From Lentzea albida (GTDB taxonomy: Bacteria > Actinomycetota > Actinomycetes > Mycobacteriales > Pseudonocardiaceae), in assembly GCF_900111005.1 (NCBI RefSeq), contig NZ_FOFV01000004.1, forward strand, positions 434,001 through 498,000: a DNA stretch of 64,000 nucleotides, in the 5' to 3' direction. Each line of letters begins with the position of its first letter. The first letter of the stretch is position 1. The notes under the pieces were generated by a model. It worked only from the letters and a program-made list of their open reading frames with translations. It was not told the DNA's origin and searched no databases. Below, piece by piece: positions 56,647 to 64,000 of the stretch. Made by a program: the position numbers and the translations under genes.

Positions 56647-57048
56647 CTACCAGGCGTCTTCGGTGAACTGCACGGGCTCGTCGTCGTCCGTTCGCGCGGG
56701 CCTGCGCGGGGGTGGCGGCGGGGCCGTCTCACCCTGGATCAGCTCGTCCAGCTTCGCGCGGTCGGCGTCGAGCGCCTGGCGCACCAGCGGGTCGTGGCCC
56801 GCCTCGCCGGTGAGGACCTGACGCCAGCTCAGACCGGCACCGCGCGCGATGCGGTCCGCGAGTTGACGCATCGCCGGAGAGGCTTCGCTCGACTTCGCGA
56901 ACTGCATCACCCTGCGGATGTCCTCAGTGGACGGCTCCTTGCCCCGGAGGTTCTGCTGGGCCGTCCGCATCGCACGCTCCGCGTCGGCGACGGCGCTCGT
57001 CAGGAAGTCCTCCGCCGCGAGGACGTCCGGTGTCCGCCAGACCGTCAT
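56647..57048 (-). CDS. Helical protein with C-terminal FTEDAW motif (module gene 6)
   Basis: The 133-residue protein is mostly helical, then proline-rich (PPPPPRRP), and ends in a short acidic stretch and FTEDAW. It is a paralogue of the upstream 149-residue protein: both have G-x-(F/L)-(T/S)-W-x2-V with G-(K/E)-A and DP-x-V about ten residues later (here W75, D86-P87), and both end FTED(K/A)W. ATG 57048 overlaps the preceding stop by one base (TGATG). No family is recognised. It is the last gene of the coupled module and converges with menA. Confidence 0.7.
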   Translation of the reverse strand: MTVWRTPDVLAAEDFLTSAVADAERAMRTAQQNLRGKEPSTEDIRRVMQFAKSSEASPAMRQLADRIARGAGLSWRQVLTGEAGHDPLVRQALDADRAKLDELIQGETAPPPPPRRPARTDDDEPVQFTEDAW

Positions 57049-57497
57049 CACCACTTGTCCTCCGTGAAGATGTCGGGGTCGAGCGCGTCACCGTCGTCGT
57101 CGGGACCCCGGCGCGGCCGCTGGGCCTCCATGATCTCGTCGGCGGTCATGCCCTCCTGCAACATCTGGAAGGCCTGCTTCATCTTCTTGACGTTCTCCTG
57201 CTGCATGGCCTGCACGTCCGGGTCCTGCGCGGCCTTGCCGGAGACGACGTCCTCCCAGGTGAACTCGCCCGCGTCCACCTTGCGCTTCAACGCCTTGAGC
57301 TGTTCGGGCGCGTCCCGCTCCTGCGCGGCCCGCTCGACCTGCTGGGCGATCGCCTTGAAGTCGACCGGCGGGACGGGCGGCAGCGGCGTCTCCTTGAGCC
57401 GGTTCGCGAGGTCCTGCGCCTCCTTGAAGCGCGCGTCGACCTGCGCCTCGGCGGCCCTGAGCTCGGCGGACTTCCAGCTGTCGTTCGGGGTGCTCAT
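57048..57497 (-). CDS. Helical protein with C-terminal FTEDKW motif (module gene 5)
   Basis: The 149-residue protein has charged helices, the signature GEFTWEDVVSGKAAQDPDVQ (residues 77-96), an acidic stretch (DDDGDALD) and C-terminal FTEDKW. It starts directly after the TAG of the 323-residue gene. Together with its paralogue it may act as a chaperone or export partner; ESX substrates often need dedicated helical partners, but this is inference. No signal peptide or membrane segment. Confidence 0.7.
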   Translation of the reverse strand: MSTPNDSWKSAELRAAEAQVDARFKEAQDLANRLKETPLPPVPPVDFKAIAQQVERAAQERDAPEQLKALKRKVDAGEFTWEDVVSGKAAQDPDVQAMQQENVKKMKQAFQMLQEGMTADEIMEAQRPRRGPDDDGDALDPDIFTEDKW

Positions 57498-58469
57498 CTA
57501 GTTCTCCCTCCCGAACAGACCGCGCCGGATCGGCCGCGCGTCACCGCGGATGTCGGTGACCTCGCTGCGCTGCGCGATCGTGCGCCACTGGCGGAAGTCC
57601 ACCTCGGACAGACCGAGCTCCTGGGCGGTTTCGTAGTTCTCGCCGAGGAAGTGCAGCACCGCCTGGTCGCCCAGGACACCGACGATCTCGAACTCCGCGC
57701 CGCGGTACGTGCAGACCGTGCGGACGAGCTGGAGGTCCTCCACGACCGCGTCCGGCACCTCGAGGAACCCCTCGGTGAAGTCCGGGGGCGTGGGCCTGCC
57801 GGCGAGCGGGTGCAGGAGGACGGACCCGGCCCTGGGCCCGAAGTCGACGTCGAAGTCCTCGTCCCGGTAGCGGCCGATCAGTCCACGACGGACGGTCGGG
57901 CGGTGCGGAACCGGTGCCTGCCAGTACCTCCCCGGCCCGAAGCCGACGTCGCCGGTCGGGATCCAGCCGGTCTGGCGGTGGACGTACTTGCCGACGCTGC
58001 GGCCGGTGCCGTCCGGTTCGAAGCGCCACAGCTCCGTGCCCGCCGGGAGCTCGGCGAGCTCCATCACGTACTCGGGGATCGGGTTCGCGCTCGGCGTGTA
58101 GCCGGTGCCGGTGAACGGGACCGGGTAGACGCGGGTGGTGCCCATCTTCTGCGCGCCGTCGAGCGTCGGGCCGCCGAAGCTCGTGTCGAAGAGCTCCGCG
58201 GTGTGGGCGAGGAAGCGCAGCAGGTACTGCGTCCCGCGCGGCCAGTCCGCGACCTTGTCGACGCCGAACGCCTCGGCGAACTGGTCGGACGTGCCCTGCG
58301 GGAAGTCCTGCCCGCGCGTCACGAACCCGGCCGCGCGGTGCGGCTCGAACTTGCCGGGCACCACGACGTTGCCCAGGTAGAGCTGCGCGACGGCGGGGTG
58401 GACGATCTTCTGCAGGATCGTCTCCGGCCCGATGCCGGCCGCCTTGCGCACGGCCTGTGGGGTGCTCAT
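57498..58469 (-). CDS. X-Y two-domain protein: effector-like domain fused to partner-like domain (module gene 4)
   Basis: In this 323-residue protein, residues about 15-170 align by eye with the last about 170 residues of the 1011-residue protein: RGQD (52-55), FGGP (98-101), TTRVY then FTGTG (111-123), E-(L/I)-W with DG eight residues on (146-154), GW (168-169). Residues about 200-310 align with the whole 139-residue protein: YR-x-E-x-F (201-206), T-(Y/W)-RG (254-257), G-(E/N)-Y then AQ and GL (276-286). It therefore fuses the domains that are separate upstream. ATG 58469 overlaps the preceding stop (ATGA). No known family is claimed. Confidence 0.75.
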   Translation of the reverse strand: MSTPQAVRKAAGIGPETILQKIVHPAVAQLYLGNVVVPGKFEPHRAAGFVTRGQDFPQGTSDQFAEAFGVDKVADWPRGTQYLLRFLAHTAELFDTSFGGPTLDGAQKMGTTRVYPVPFTGTGYTPSANPIPEYVMELAELPAGTELWRFEPDGTGRSVGKYVHRQTGWIPTGDVGFGPGRYWQAPVPHRPTVRRGLIGRYRDEDFDVDFGPRAGSVLLHPLAGRPTPPDFTEGFLEVPDAVVEDLQLVRTVCTYRGAEFEIVGVLGDQAVLHFLGENYETAQELGLSEVDFRQWRTIAQRSEVTDIRGDARPIRRGLFGREN

Positions 58470-58885
58470 CCCGGGTTCTTCTCCTTCCACCGCGCCAGGA
58501 AGTCGGTGCGGTCGACCTGCACGTCCTCCAGTTCGCCCTCGTCGAGCGTGGCCGTGTAGCCGTTGTACTGGTCGCCTTCGAGCCCGTTGCGCTGAGCCCA
58601 GACGTACTCGCCGCCCGCGTACCCGGCCTCCGCCTTGCCGTCGTGCGTGGCGACGACGTTGAACGGCTGCCCGCGCCACGTCGCCTTGCAGGTCTCGCGG
58701 TACCAGGCGTCGAGGTCGGTGACGGCGACCGTCTTGAGCTCACGGTTGCCGTACGTCTGGAAGCCGTCGTTGTGCTCGTAAGACACGCCTGGGACCTTGC
58801 GGATCCAGACGTGGTCGGGGCCTTCGGCGCCGGCGAAGAACGTCTCGCCCCGGTACTCGGCCATCTCCTGGGAGTACTGGGTCAT
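58466..58885 (-). CDS. Small Y-domain protein, candidate immunity or partner protein (module gene 3)
   Basis: The 139-residue soluble protein is rich in aromatic and acidic residues and begins with YRGETFFAGA at residue 11, then has TWRGQPFNVV (69-78) and GGEYVWAQRNGL (91-102). All these blocks recur in the C-terminal half of the next protein. It lies directly after the large effector-like gene and overlaps its stop by one base (TGATG), the typical position for an immunity gene of a polymorphic toxin. Activity is unproven. Confidence 0.7.
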   Translation of the reverse strand: MTQYSQEMAEYRGETFFAGAEGPDHVWIRKVPGVSYEHNDGFQTYGNRELKTVAVTDLDAWYRETCKATWRGQPFNVVATHDGKAEAGYAGGEYVWAQRNGLEGDQYNGYTATLDEGELEDVQVDRTDFLARWKEKNPG

Positions 58886-61800
58886 CAGAGCTTCGTCCAG
58901 CCGAACCTGCGGTCGTACACAGCGTGCAGTTTCTCAGAGCCGTCCGCGTTCACCTGCCAGATCTCGGCACGATCGGGCAACGGTGTGCCGCCGTCGACGC
59001 GCCACTCCGGCATCCCGCCCATCGTGGAGCCCGTACCGGTGAACGGGTCGAAGCCGTCGTAGACCTTGGTCGTGCCCCCGGCCGCCGCCATCTGCTGCTG
59101 CGACGCCTCGTAGTGCGCCTTCTCCTGCGGCGACTGGTACTCGTTCGCCCCGTACGGCCCGGGCTGGCTGAAGTCCGGCGTGTCCTTCTTCGGCCCGCCG
59201 AACGGCACGTTGTGCGCCGCTTCGTTCTGGGCGGTCACCTCGTACCGGAGCTGCATCGCCTCCTGCGCGCCCGCGGGGATCGGGGTCCAGCCCTGGCCCT
59301 TGTCGTCGAGGGCGAGGCCGTCCCGCAGGCCCTGCGGTGTGTTGACGCCGACCACGTCCTGGCCACGGGCGACCGAGCCGCCCATCTGGTTCTGCCAGGT
59401 CTCCTTCTGGCTGCCCGGCGCGTGCGGCGTGTCGGGCAGGTACGTGCTGAGCGCGCCCTGGTTGAGGGCCTTGGTGACGATGTCGCCGCTGCCGACCGTG
59501 ATCTGGTTGCGGACGTCGGCGACGTGCTGGGCCTCCTGCGGGCTGAGGTTGGTGGAGAGCTCCTTGCTCAGCTCGACGTAGCGGTCGCGGTCGGCCTGGT
59601 CGGGCAGGATCTGCTCCAGCTGGTGCTGGTAGCCCTGGCCCTGCGCGGCCATGGCGGCGGCGTCGAAGTGGCCCTTGAGGTCGGGGCCGGTGGGCGGCGG
59701 CGGGTTGCCGCCGTCGTGGTCGCCGGTGTTGCCCGGGGTGGCGTCTTCGTTGCCGGGCCTGGGGTCGGTGTCGTGGGCCGGCGGGGTGTCGTGGTCGGGC
59801 TGGGGGTCGTGGGGGCGGGCGTCCTCGGCACCGCTGGTGTCGGTGTCGTGGGGCTTGGGGTCGGCGTCGTGCGGCTTGGGGTCGGCGTCGTGCGGCTTGG
59901 GGTCGGCGTCGTGAGGCCGGGTGTCGCCGTCGTGGGACTTCGGGGGCTGGCCGTCCGTGTCGTGGGGCCTGGGGCCGGAGTCGTGCGGCTTGGGGTCGGC
60001 CGGCCCGCCGGACGGGGTGTCGTGGGGTTTCGGCTCGTGCGCCCCGCCGGACGGGGTCGTGTCGTGCGGGCGCGGGGTGGTCGAGTCGTGCGGCGTGGTG
60101 CCGGACGGCGTCGGGTGGTCCGTGCCGGGGCTCGGGTGTCCGGGAGGCGACGGCAGGCCGCCGCCCGCGCTCGGAGCGGGGTGTCCCGGGGGCGAAGGGA
60201 GGCCACCACCGGCACTCGGGGTCGGGTGTCCCGGAGGCGACGGCAGGCCGCCGCCCGTGTGGGACGGCGCCGGGGCCGTCGCGGTGCCGGAACTGGCGCT
60301 CGGGTGGTCCGGAGGCGTGGGCAGACCGCTGCCCGGCGTCGGGTGACCGCCGGAGTTCGGCGGCGTCGGCAGGCCCGAGCCACCGGGCGTCGTGTGGCCG
60401 CCCGTGTTTGGGGGCGTGGGCAGGCCGCTGCCAGAGCCCGGCGTCCGGTGCGGGTCCGGCGTCGGGTGCGTGCCGGGGCCCGACGGGGGCGTCGGCAGGC
60501 CCGTGGACGGCCTCGAGCCCGAAGCGGGCGTGCCCGACCCCTGGCTGGGAGGCGTCGGGAGGCCCGAGCCCTGTCCAGGAGGCGTGGGCAGGCCGGTGGA
60601 CGGCTTGGGGCCGCCCGTGGGCGCGCCCGCGGACGGGAACGCCGGCACGCCGCCCGCGCCGGGGCGCGAGCCGGAGCTGCGGGTCTGGTCGCCGCCGCCC
60701 GCTCCCGGCGCCATCGGGGCGCCCATCGGCATCGCGCCGCCCATCGGGGTCTGGTGCGTTCCGGTGGGGGCGGCCGCGGGGGCCGCTGCTGCCGCGTGCG
60801 TCGTGTCCGGGCGGGCCGGAGTCGCCGGGCCGCCCGAGTGGCCGCCGCCCGCGGGGGCGCTGGAGTGGCCGCCGGTGGGGACGCCGCCCGTGGGCGCTCC
60901 GCCGCCGCCACCTCCGCCGAGGGAAGGCGGTGCCGTGGCGGCCGGGCCCGTGGCCGCTGCCGCGTGGGTGGAGGTCGGGGCGTCGGGGCCGCCGTGCAGG
61001 GTCGGCGGGGCGGCTGCGGGGGCGCCGCCCGGTGCCACCGACGAGACGGCGGCCGGTTTGGTCTCCTCCGAGCCGCCTGGCGGGGTGTAGATCTCGCGGA
61101 CCTGCGAACCGACGTCACGGCCGCGGTCGGCGATCTCCGTGGCCGACTCCTTGATGTTCGAGAAGTCGTCGTGGATGTCGTTGACGGCGTTGCGGACGTC
61201 GCGGCCCGCCTCGGCCACCTCCTGGGTGGCGTTCATGGCCTCGGCGAGGGAGTCGGCGTCCTTCAGCTTGCCGATGGCGGAGAAGACGCGGCCGACGGCG
61301 TCGAACAGGGCTTTGACGTCCGAGATGAGCTTCTGGACCGTCTCGATGATGTCCATGACGCGCCGGTAGATCTGGTACGCGTTCCAGACCATCTCGGCGG
61401 CCTTGATCCAGCCCGCGACCGGGATCCAGACGGTGGCGGCGGCCTCGAGCAGCTTGTTGACCAGGTAGTCGAGCAGGCGCGCGGCCTGCTTGCCCAGGGC
61501 CTCGGCGCCGGACGCGACCGTGTCGAAGCCCTTCGCGATCAGCTGGGCGACGCCCATCTCGGCGAGCAGGCCCGCCTTCCAGCCGAGGGCGATGTACTTC
61601 TCGTGGGCCTTGGCCGCGTCGCCGTCCCAGTGGCCGCGCACCTTGCCCACGGCGTCCGTGAGGTTGTACGAGACGTCGTTCATGGCGTTGCCGACCATGC
61701 GCCACGCGTCGCCGTCCGCGCGGATCTTGGACCAGTCGCCGGTGATCGGCGTGATGATCGTGGAGACCAGCGACTCGCCGGTCACCGCCTCGAACACCCA

Positions 61801-61920
61801 GTTGACGGCCTGCACGCCCCAGCCCTGGTCGCGCAGGACGTCGTTCAGGGACGCCGTGTCGACGTCGGGCTGCTTCAGCGAGGCCGCGACGGGACGAACG
61901 GCCTGGTAGGAGGTCGTCAC
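58885..61920 (-). CDS. Large ESX-type effector-like protein: helical WXG-like head, proline-rich repeats, C-terminal X domain (module gene 2)
   Basis: The 1011-residue protein has a helical head with a W-D-G turn (KVRGHWDGDAAKAHEKY, about residue 92) and further helices to about residue 290. A disordered P/G/T/H/D linker of about 450 residues contains tandem repeats, and a globular end runs from about residue 780. The last 166 residues carry RGQD (852-855), FGGP (907-910), FTGTG (960-964) and a final GW. This layout is that of ESX-exported polymorphic toxins, but the end domain has no fold I can name. GTG 61920 overlaps the upstream stop by four bases. Confidence 0.75.
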   Translation of the reverse strand: MTTSYQAVRPVAASLKQPDVDTASLNDVLRDQGWGVQAVNWVFEAVTGESLVSTIITPITGDWSKIRADGDAWRMVGNAMNDVSYNLTDAVGKVRGHWDGDAAKAHEKYIALGWKAGLLAEMGVAQLIAKGFDTVASGAEALGKQAARLLDYLVNKLLEAAATVWIPVAGWIKAAEMVWNAYQIYRRVMDIIETVQKLISDVKALFDAVGRVFSAIGKLKDADSLAEAMNATQEVAEAGRDVRNAVNDIHDDFSNIKESATEIADRGRDVGSQVREIYTPPGGSEETKPAAVSSVAPGGAPAAAPPTLHGGPDAPTSTHAAAATGPAATAPPSLGGGGGGGAPTGGVPTGGHSSAPAGGGHSGGPATPARPDTTHAAAAAPAAAPTGTHQTPMGGAMPMGAPMAPGAGGGDQTRSSGSRPGAGGVPAFPSAGAPTGGPKPSTGLPTPPGQGSGLPTPPSQGSGTPASGSRPSTGLPTPPSGPGTHPTPDPHRTPGSGSGLPTPPNTGGHTTPGGSGLPTPPNSGGHPTPGSGLPTPPDHPSASSGTATAPAPSHTGGGLPSPPGHPTPSAGGGLPSPPGHPAPSAGGGLPSPPGHPSPGTDHPTPSGTTPHDSTTPRPHDTTPSGGAHEPKPHDTPSGGPADPKPHDSGPRPHDTDGQPPKSHDGDTRPHDADPKPHDADPKPHDADPKPHDTDTSGAEDARPHDPQPDHDTPPAHDTDPRPGNEDATPGNTGDHDGGNPPPPTGPDLKGHFDAAAMAAQGQGYQHQLEQILPDQADRDRYVELSKELSTNLSPQEAQHVADVRNQITVGSGDIVTKALNQGALSTYLPDTPHAPGSQKETWQNQMGGSVARGQDVVGVNTPQGLRDGLALDDKGQGWTPIPAGAQEAMQLRYEVTAQNEAAHNVPFGGPKKDTPDFSQPGPYGANEYQSPQEKAHYEASQQQMAAAGGTTKVYDGFDPFTGTGSTMGGMPEWRVDGGTPLPDRAEIWQVNADGSEKLHAVYDRRFGWTKL
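59839..59922 (-). repeat. Four tandem 21-bp units in the effector-like gene
   Basis: The seven-residue unit K/R-PHDADP is repeated in frame; the two middle DNA units (59860-59880, 59881-59901) are identical. The period is a multiple of three, so copy number can change without breaking the gene. Confidence 0.8.
60127..60261 (-). repeat. Three 45-bp units in the effector-like gene
   Basis: The 15-residue unit GGGLPSPPGHPxPSA is repeated three times in the proline-rich linker. Confidence 0.8.
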
Positions 61921-62222
61921 TTGAGCAGCCCCTCGAAGATCCGCCGCTGCAGGGCGTCGATGTCCTCGTAGGTCTTCGCCGTCGCGTCCACCGCCGTGGC
62001 CGTGCCCTCGAGCTTCGACTTGCCGAAGTCGAGCGTCTCGTCGAACAACGCCCGCACGACGTCCACGCCCGGCTGCAGCAACGCCAGCAGGCCCGTGAAA
62101 CCAGCCTTGTCGCACGCCGTGGCGTGGACGTACTTGCGGATCGTCTCGAACTCTTGGGCCTCGGTGCGCAGGTACTCGGCGTACGCGCGCATCTCGGCCG
62201 CGTCGGTGAACAGCGACGACAC
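61917..62222 (-). CDS. WXG100-like small ESX protein (module gene 1)
   Basis: The 101-residue protein is predicted as two helices (MRAYAEYLRTEAQEFETIRK and VDATAKTYEDIDALQRRIFE) around a turn with GFTGLLALLQPG, in length and layout like WXG100/EspC-type ESX proteins, although the WXG triplet is replaced. It would be secreted as a heterodimer partner. It leads the six-gene module and overlaps the large gene by four bases. Confidence 0.7.
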   Translation of the reverse strand: MSSLFTDAAEMRAYAEYLRTEAQEFETIRKYVHATACDKAGFTGLLALLQPGVDVVRALFDETLDFGKSKLEGTATAVDATAKTYEDIDALQRRIFEGLLK

Positions 62223-62276
62223 AGCGTCCCCCCTGCGGACTCGGTGCTCAGGTCACGCTGTGACGCACAACCCTCG

Positions 62277-63374
62277 TCACCAGTTCCCCGTGCGGTGGAA
62301 GTTGTTCAGGCGTTCGTGGCAGGGGTCGAGGTGCAGGCCCTGTGCCGCTACCCATGTGTCGTCGTAATAGGTGTTCGCGTAACGCTCGCCGCCGTCGCAG
62401 AGCAACGTCACCACGCTCCCGCGCGCACGGGACTGCCGCATTTCGGCGATGATCTGGAACGCGCCCCACAGGTTCGTGCCGGTCGACCCGCCGACCCGCC
62501 GTCCGAGCAGGTCCTCGACGTACCGGATGGTCGCGATGGACGCCGCGTCCGGCACCTTGATCATGCGGTCGATGACCTCGCCGATGAACGACGGCTCCAC
62601 CCGCGGCCGCCCGATGCCCTCGATGCCGGACCCGCGCGTCGCCACCAGGTCGCGGTTTCCGTCGCGCCACGCGTCGAAGAAGACCGAGTGCTCGGGGTCG
62701 ACGACGGCGAGGCGCGTGTTCAGCTTCTGGTAGTGGATGTACCGGCCGATCGTGGCGGACGTGCCGCCCGTGCCCGCGCCGACGACGATCCAGTCGGGCT
62801 CGGGCGACGGCTCCAGCTTCATCTGCTGGAAGATCGACTCGGCGATGTTGTTGTTGCCCCGCCAGTCCGTCGCGCGCTCGGCGTGGGTGAACTGGTCCAT
62901 GAAGTGGCCGCCGAGCTCGGAGGCCAGCCGGCGCGACTCGTCGTAGAGGGCCGACGGCTCGTCGATGAAGTGGCACTTCCCGCCCTGGCGCTCGATCAGC
63001 GCGACCTTCTCCGCCGAGGTCGAGCGGGGCATCACCGCGATGAACGGCAGACCCAGCAGCCGCGCGAAGTACGCCTCGGACACTGCCGTGGAACCGGAGG
63101 AGGCCTCGATCACGGGCGTGCCACCGGTGATCCAGCCGTTGCAGATCGCGTAGAGGAACAACGAGCGGGCCAGCCGGTGCTTCAGCGAGCCCGTGGGGTG
63201 CGTCGACTCGTCCTTGAGGTAGAGGTCGATGCCCCATTCGAGTGGCAACGGGTACCGCAGGAGGTGCGTGTCCGCGCTGCGGTTCGCGTCCGCCTCGATG
63301 ATCCCGACGGCCTCGCACACCCAGTGCCTGGTCCTGCTGCAAACGCGGTCAACGGAGGTACTCACAGCCCGCAC
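62277..63374 (-). CDS. PLP-dependent cysteine-synthase-family enzyme (CysK2-like)
   Basis: The 365-residue fold-type II PLP enzyme has the Schiff-base lysine region [18 protein letters not shown] (about residue 60), the substrate loop [20 protein letters not shown] and the phosphate-binding [12 protein letters not shown]. The N terminus ([20 protein letters not shown]) is that of the mycobacterial CysK2 type, which makes S-sulfocysteine, rather than CysK1. GTG 63374 and GTG 63365 are both possible starts. Confidence 0.8.
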   Translation of the reverse strand: MRAVSTSVDRVCSRTRHWVCEAVGIIEADANRSADTHLLRYPLPLEWGIDLYLKDESTHPTGSLKHRLARSLFLYAICNGWITGGTPVIEASSGSTAVSEAYFARLLGLPFIAVMPRSTSAEKVALIERQGGKCHFIDEPSALYDESRRLASELGGHFMDQFTHAERATDWRGNNNIAESIFQQMKLEPSPEPDWIVVGAGTGGTSATIGRYIHYQKLNTRLAVVDPEHSVFFDAWRDGNRDLVATRGSGIEGIGRPRVEPSFIGEVIDRMIKVPDAASIATIRYVEDLLGRRVGGSTGTNLWGAFQIIAEMRQSRARGSVVTLLCDGGERYANTYYDDTWVAAQGLHLDPCHERLNNFHRTGNW

Positions 63375-63392
63375 GATAACCGGGCAGACGTC

Positions 63393-63662
63393 CTACGCCT
63401 GGGTGACAGGACCTTCGTCACCACGCAGTTCGCTGCGCAGCTTGTCGCGCTCGGACCTGCGCGCGGCCTGGTGCGCGTCGAGACCGACCGCCACGCGCTG
63501 CCGCAGGCCCTTGAAGATGAACAACGACGCCGGCAGCGCCACGACCACACTCACGGCCAGGGCGGGCAGCAAAGGAACCTTGAACAAGATGAGCGCGCCC
63601 GTCACCACCGCGACGAGGCCGAGGCGGGCGAGGACGTAGAGCGTCACATCTCGAGCGAGCAC
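63393..63662 (-). CDS. DUF4229-type small membrane protein
   Basis: The 89-residue protein has two hydrophobic helices (LARLGLVAVVTGALILF and ALAVSVVVALPASLFIF) followed by a charged cytoplasmic tail with arginine-rich repeats, the DUF4229 pattern of actinobacteria, function unknown. It lies four bases after the Lrp-type gene and 18 bases before the cysteine-synthase-like gene on the same strand. Confidence 0.7.
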   Translation of the reverse strand: MLARDVTLYVLARLGLVAVVTGALILFKVPLLPALAVSVVVALPASLFIFKGLRQRVAVGLDAHQAARRSERDKLRSELRGDEGPVTQA

Positions 63663-63666
63663 CCGT

Positions 63667-64000
63667 TCAGGTTACGTCGCCTTCCTCGTCCCCGGTGTTC
63701 GGGCGTCCCTCGAACCGCGTGGAGAGCACCACAGTCGTCCGTGTGCGGGCCACGCCGTGGATGCGCCGCAACCGCCCGAGCGCGCGCTCCAGGTCGTCGA
63801 CCGTCGCCACCCGGACCTTCACGACGAACGACTCGTCACCCGCGACCCGGTAGCAGGACTCGACCTCGTTGAGCTCGGCCAACGCGACCGCGACCTCGTT
63901 GTCGTCGGCGATGTCGGTGGGGTGGATGCCGATCAGCGCGGTCACGCCCAGACCGACGGCGCTGGGGTCGACGACCGCGTGGTAGCCGACGATGACGCCG
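63667..64000 (-). CDS. Lrp/AsnC-family regulator, 5' part outside the window
   Basis: The visible part is the RAM ligand-binding domain: GVIVGYHAVVDPSAVGLGVT enters from the right edge and SCYRVAGDESFVVKVRVATV, then LERALGRLRRIHGVARTRTT follow. The helix-turn-helix is beyond the edge. It resembles regulators of amino acid metabolism and precedes DUF4229 and the cysteine-synthase-like gene, which may be its target. Confidence 0.8.
   Translation of the reverse strand, partial: GVIVGYHAVVDPSAVGLGVTALIGIHPTDIADDNEVAVALAELNEVESCYRVAGDESFVVKVRVATVDDLERALGRLRRIHGVARTRTTVVLSTRFEGRPNTGDEEGDVT

Noticed and set aside
57498..58469. TNT-type NAD glycohydrolase toxin
   Set aside because: The ESX context suggested it, but the TNT core motifs I know do not appear; the protein is better described by its similarity to its own neighbours.
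59839..59922. CRISPR-like short repeats
   Set aside because: Units are contiguous, in frame and coding, with no spacers; they are protein repeats.
58924..61971. 1015-codon plus-strand frame opposite the effector-like gene
   Set aside because: It mainly encodes R, G, V and A runs complementary to the proline-rich repeats; the coupled minus-strand operon is convincing.

Overview
The window looks like chromosome of a high-GC actinobacterium, most likely Pseudonocardiaceae (the Lentzea/Saccharothrix/Actinosynnema/Amycolatopsis neighbourhood). This is inferred from the high GC, the frequent GTG and TTG starts, the many 4-base stop/start overlaps, a menaquinone-based respiratory gene set, type VII secretion (ESX) substrates including a PPE-like protein and a DUF3558 lipoprotein, and gene pairings familiar from mycobacteria (ddaH with a divergent Lrp gene, menJ/menG with two glycosyltransferases). 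I found no rRNA, tRNA, CRISPR array or intact insertion sequence.

Layout. 1-1.3 kb: part of a second, reduced complex I-like cluster (NuoB, NuoC and NuoI paralogues) divergent from a LysR regulator. 2.5-5.3 kb: a tiny protein, a secreted lytic transglycosylase with a long leader, and a phosphotransferase pair. 5.3-8.4 kb: an accessory stretch with a repetitive, structured, apparently non-coding leader ahead of a MerR-type gene, a small monooxygenase, a twice-frameshifted MEDS/LuxR gene, the stump of a tyrosine integrase and a short direct repeat at both ends. 8.4-13.6 kb: ddaH and its divergent Lrp regulator, a crotonase, and the 2-oxoglutarate:ferredoxin oxidoreductase korAB. 13.7-18.7 kb: a catalase-like peroxidase, a membrane-anchored acidic scaffold protein, RarD, and a polyprenyl diphosphate synthase.

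18.8-34.4 kb holds the complete nuoA-N operon (14 subunits, almost every junction a 1-4 base overlap). Its promoter region carries two perfect Rex-type operators and an inverted repeat resembling an iron-repressor box. 34.6-39.1 kb: menJ, menG and two glycosyltransferases. 39.2-44.8 kb: an inositol monophosphatase, the phenylacetyl-CoA epoxidase operon paaABCDE and a DUF3592 protein. 44.9-56.6 kb: isochorismate synthase, an SDR, an ESX-substrate trio, an M1 aminopeptidase, menD, menB, menE, a secreted SH3-type protein and menA. 63 kb to the end: a cysteine-synthase-like enzyme, a DUF4229 protein and a truncated Lrp gene.

Together, polyprenyl synthase, MenF/D/E/B/A/G/J and NuoA-N make and reduce menaquinone, and korAB feeds low-potential electrons, so the central theme is respiration. 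The most unusual locus is a translationally coupled six-gene module at 56.6-62.2 kb. A WXG-like protein and a 1011-residue effector-like protein are followed by a small protein (domain Y), then by a protein that fuses the effector's C-terminal domain (X) to a copy of Y, then by two paralogous helical proteins ending in FTED(K/A)W. I read it as an ESX-linked effector/partner system with internal domain duplication.
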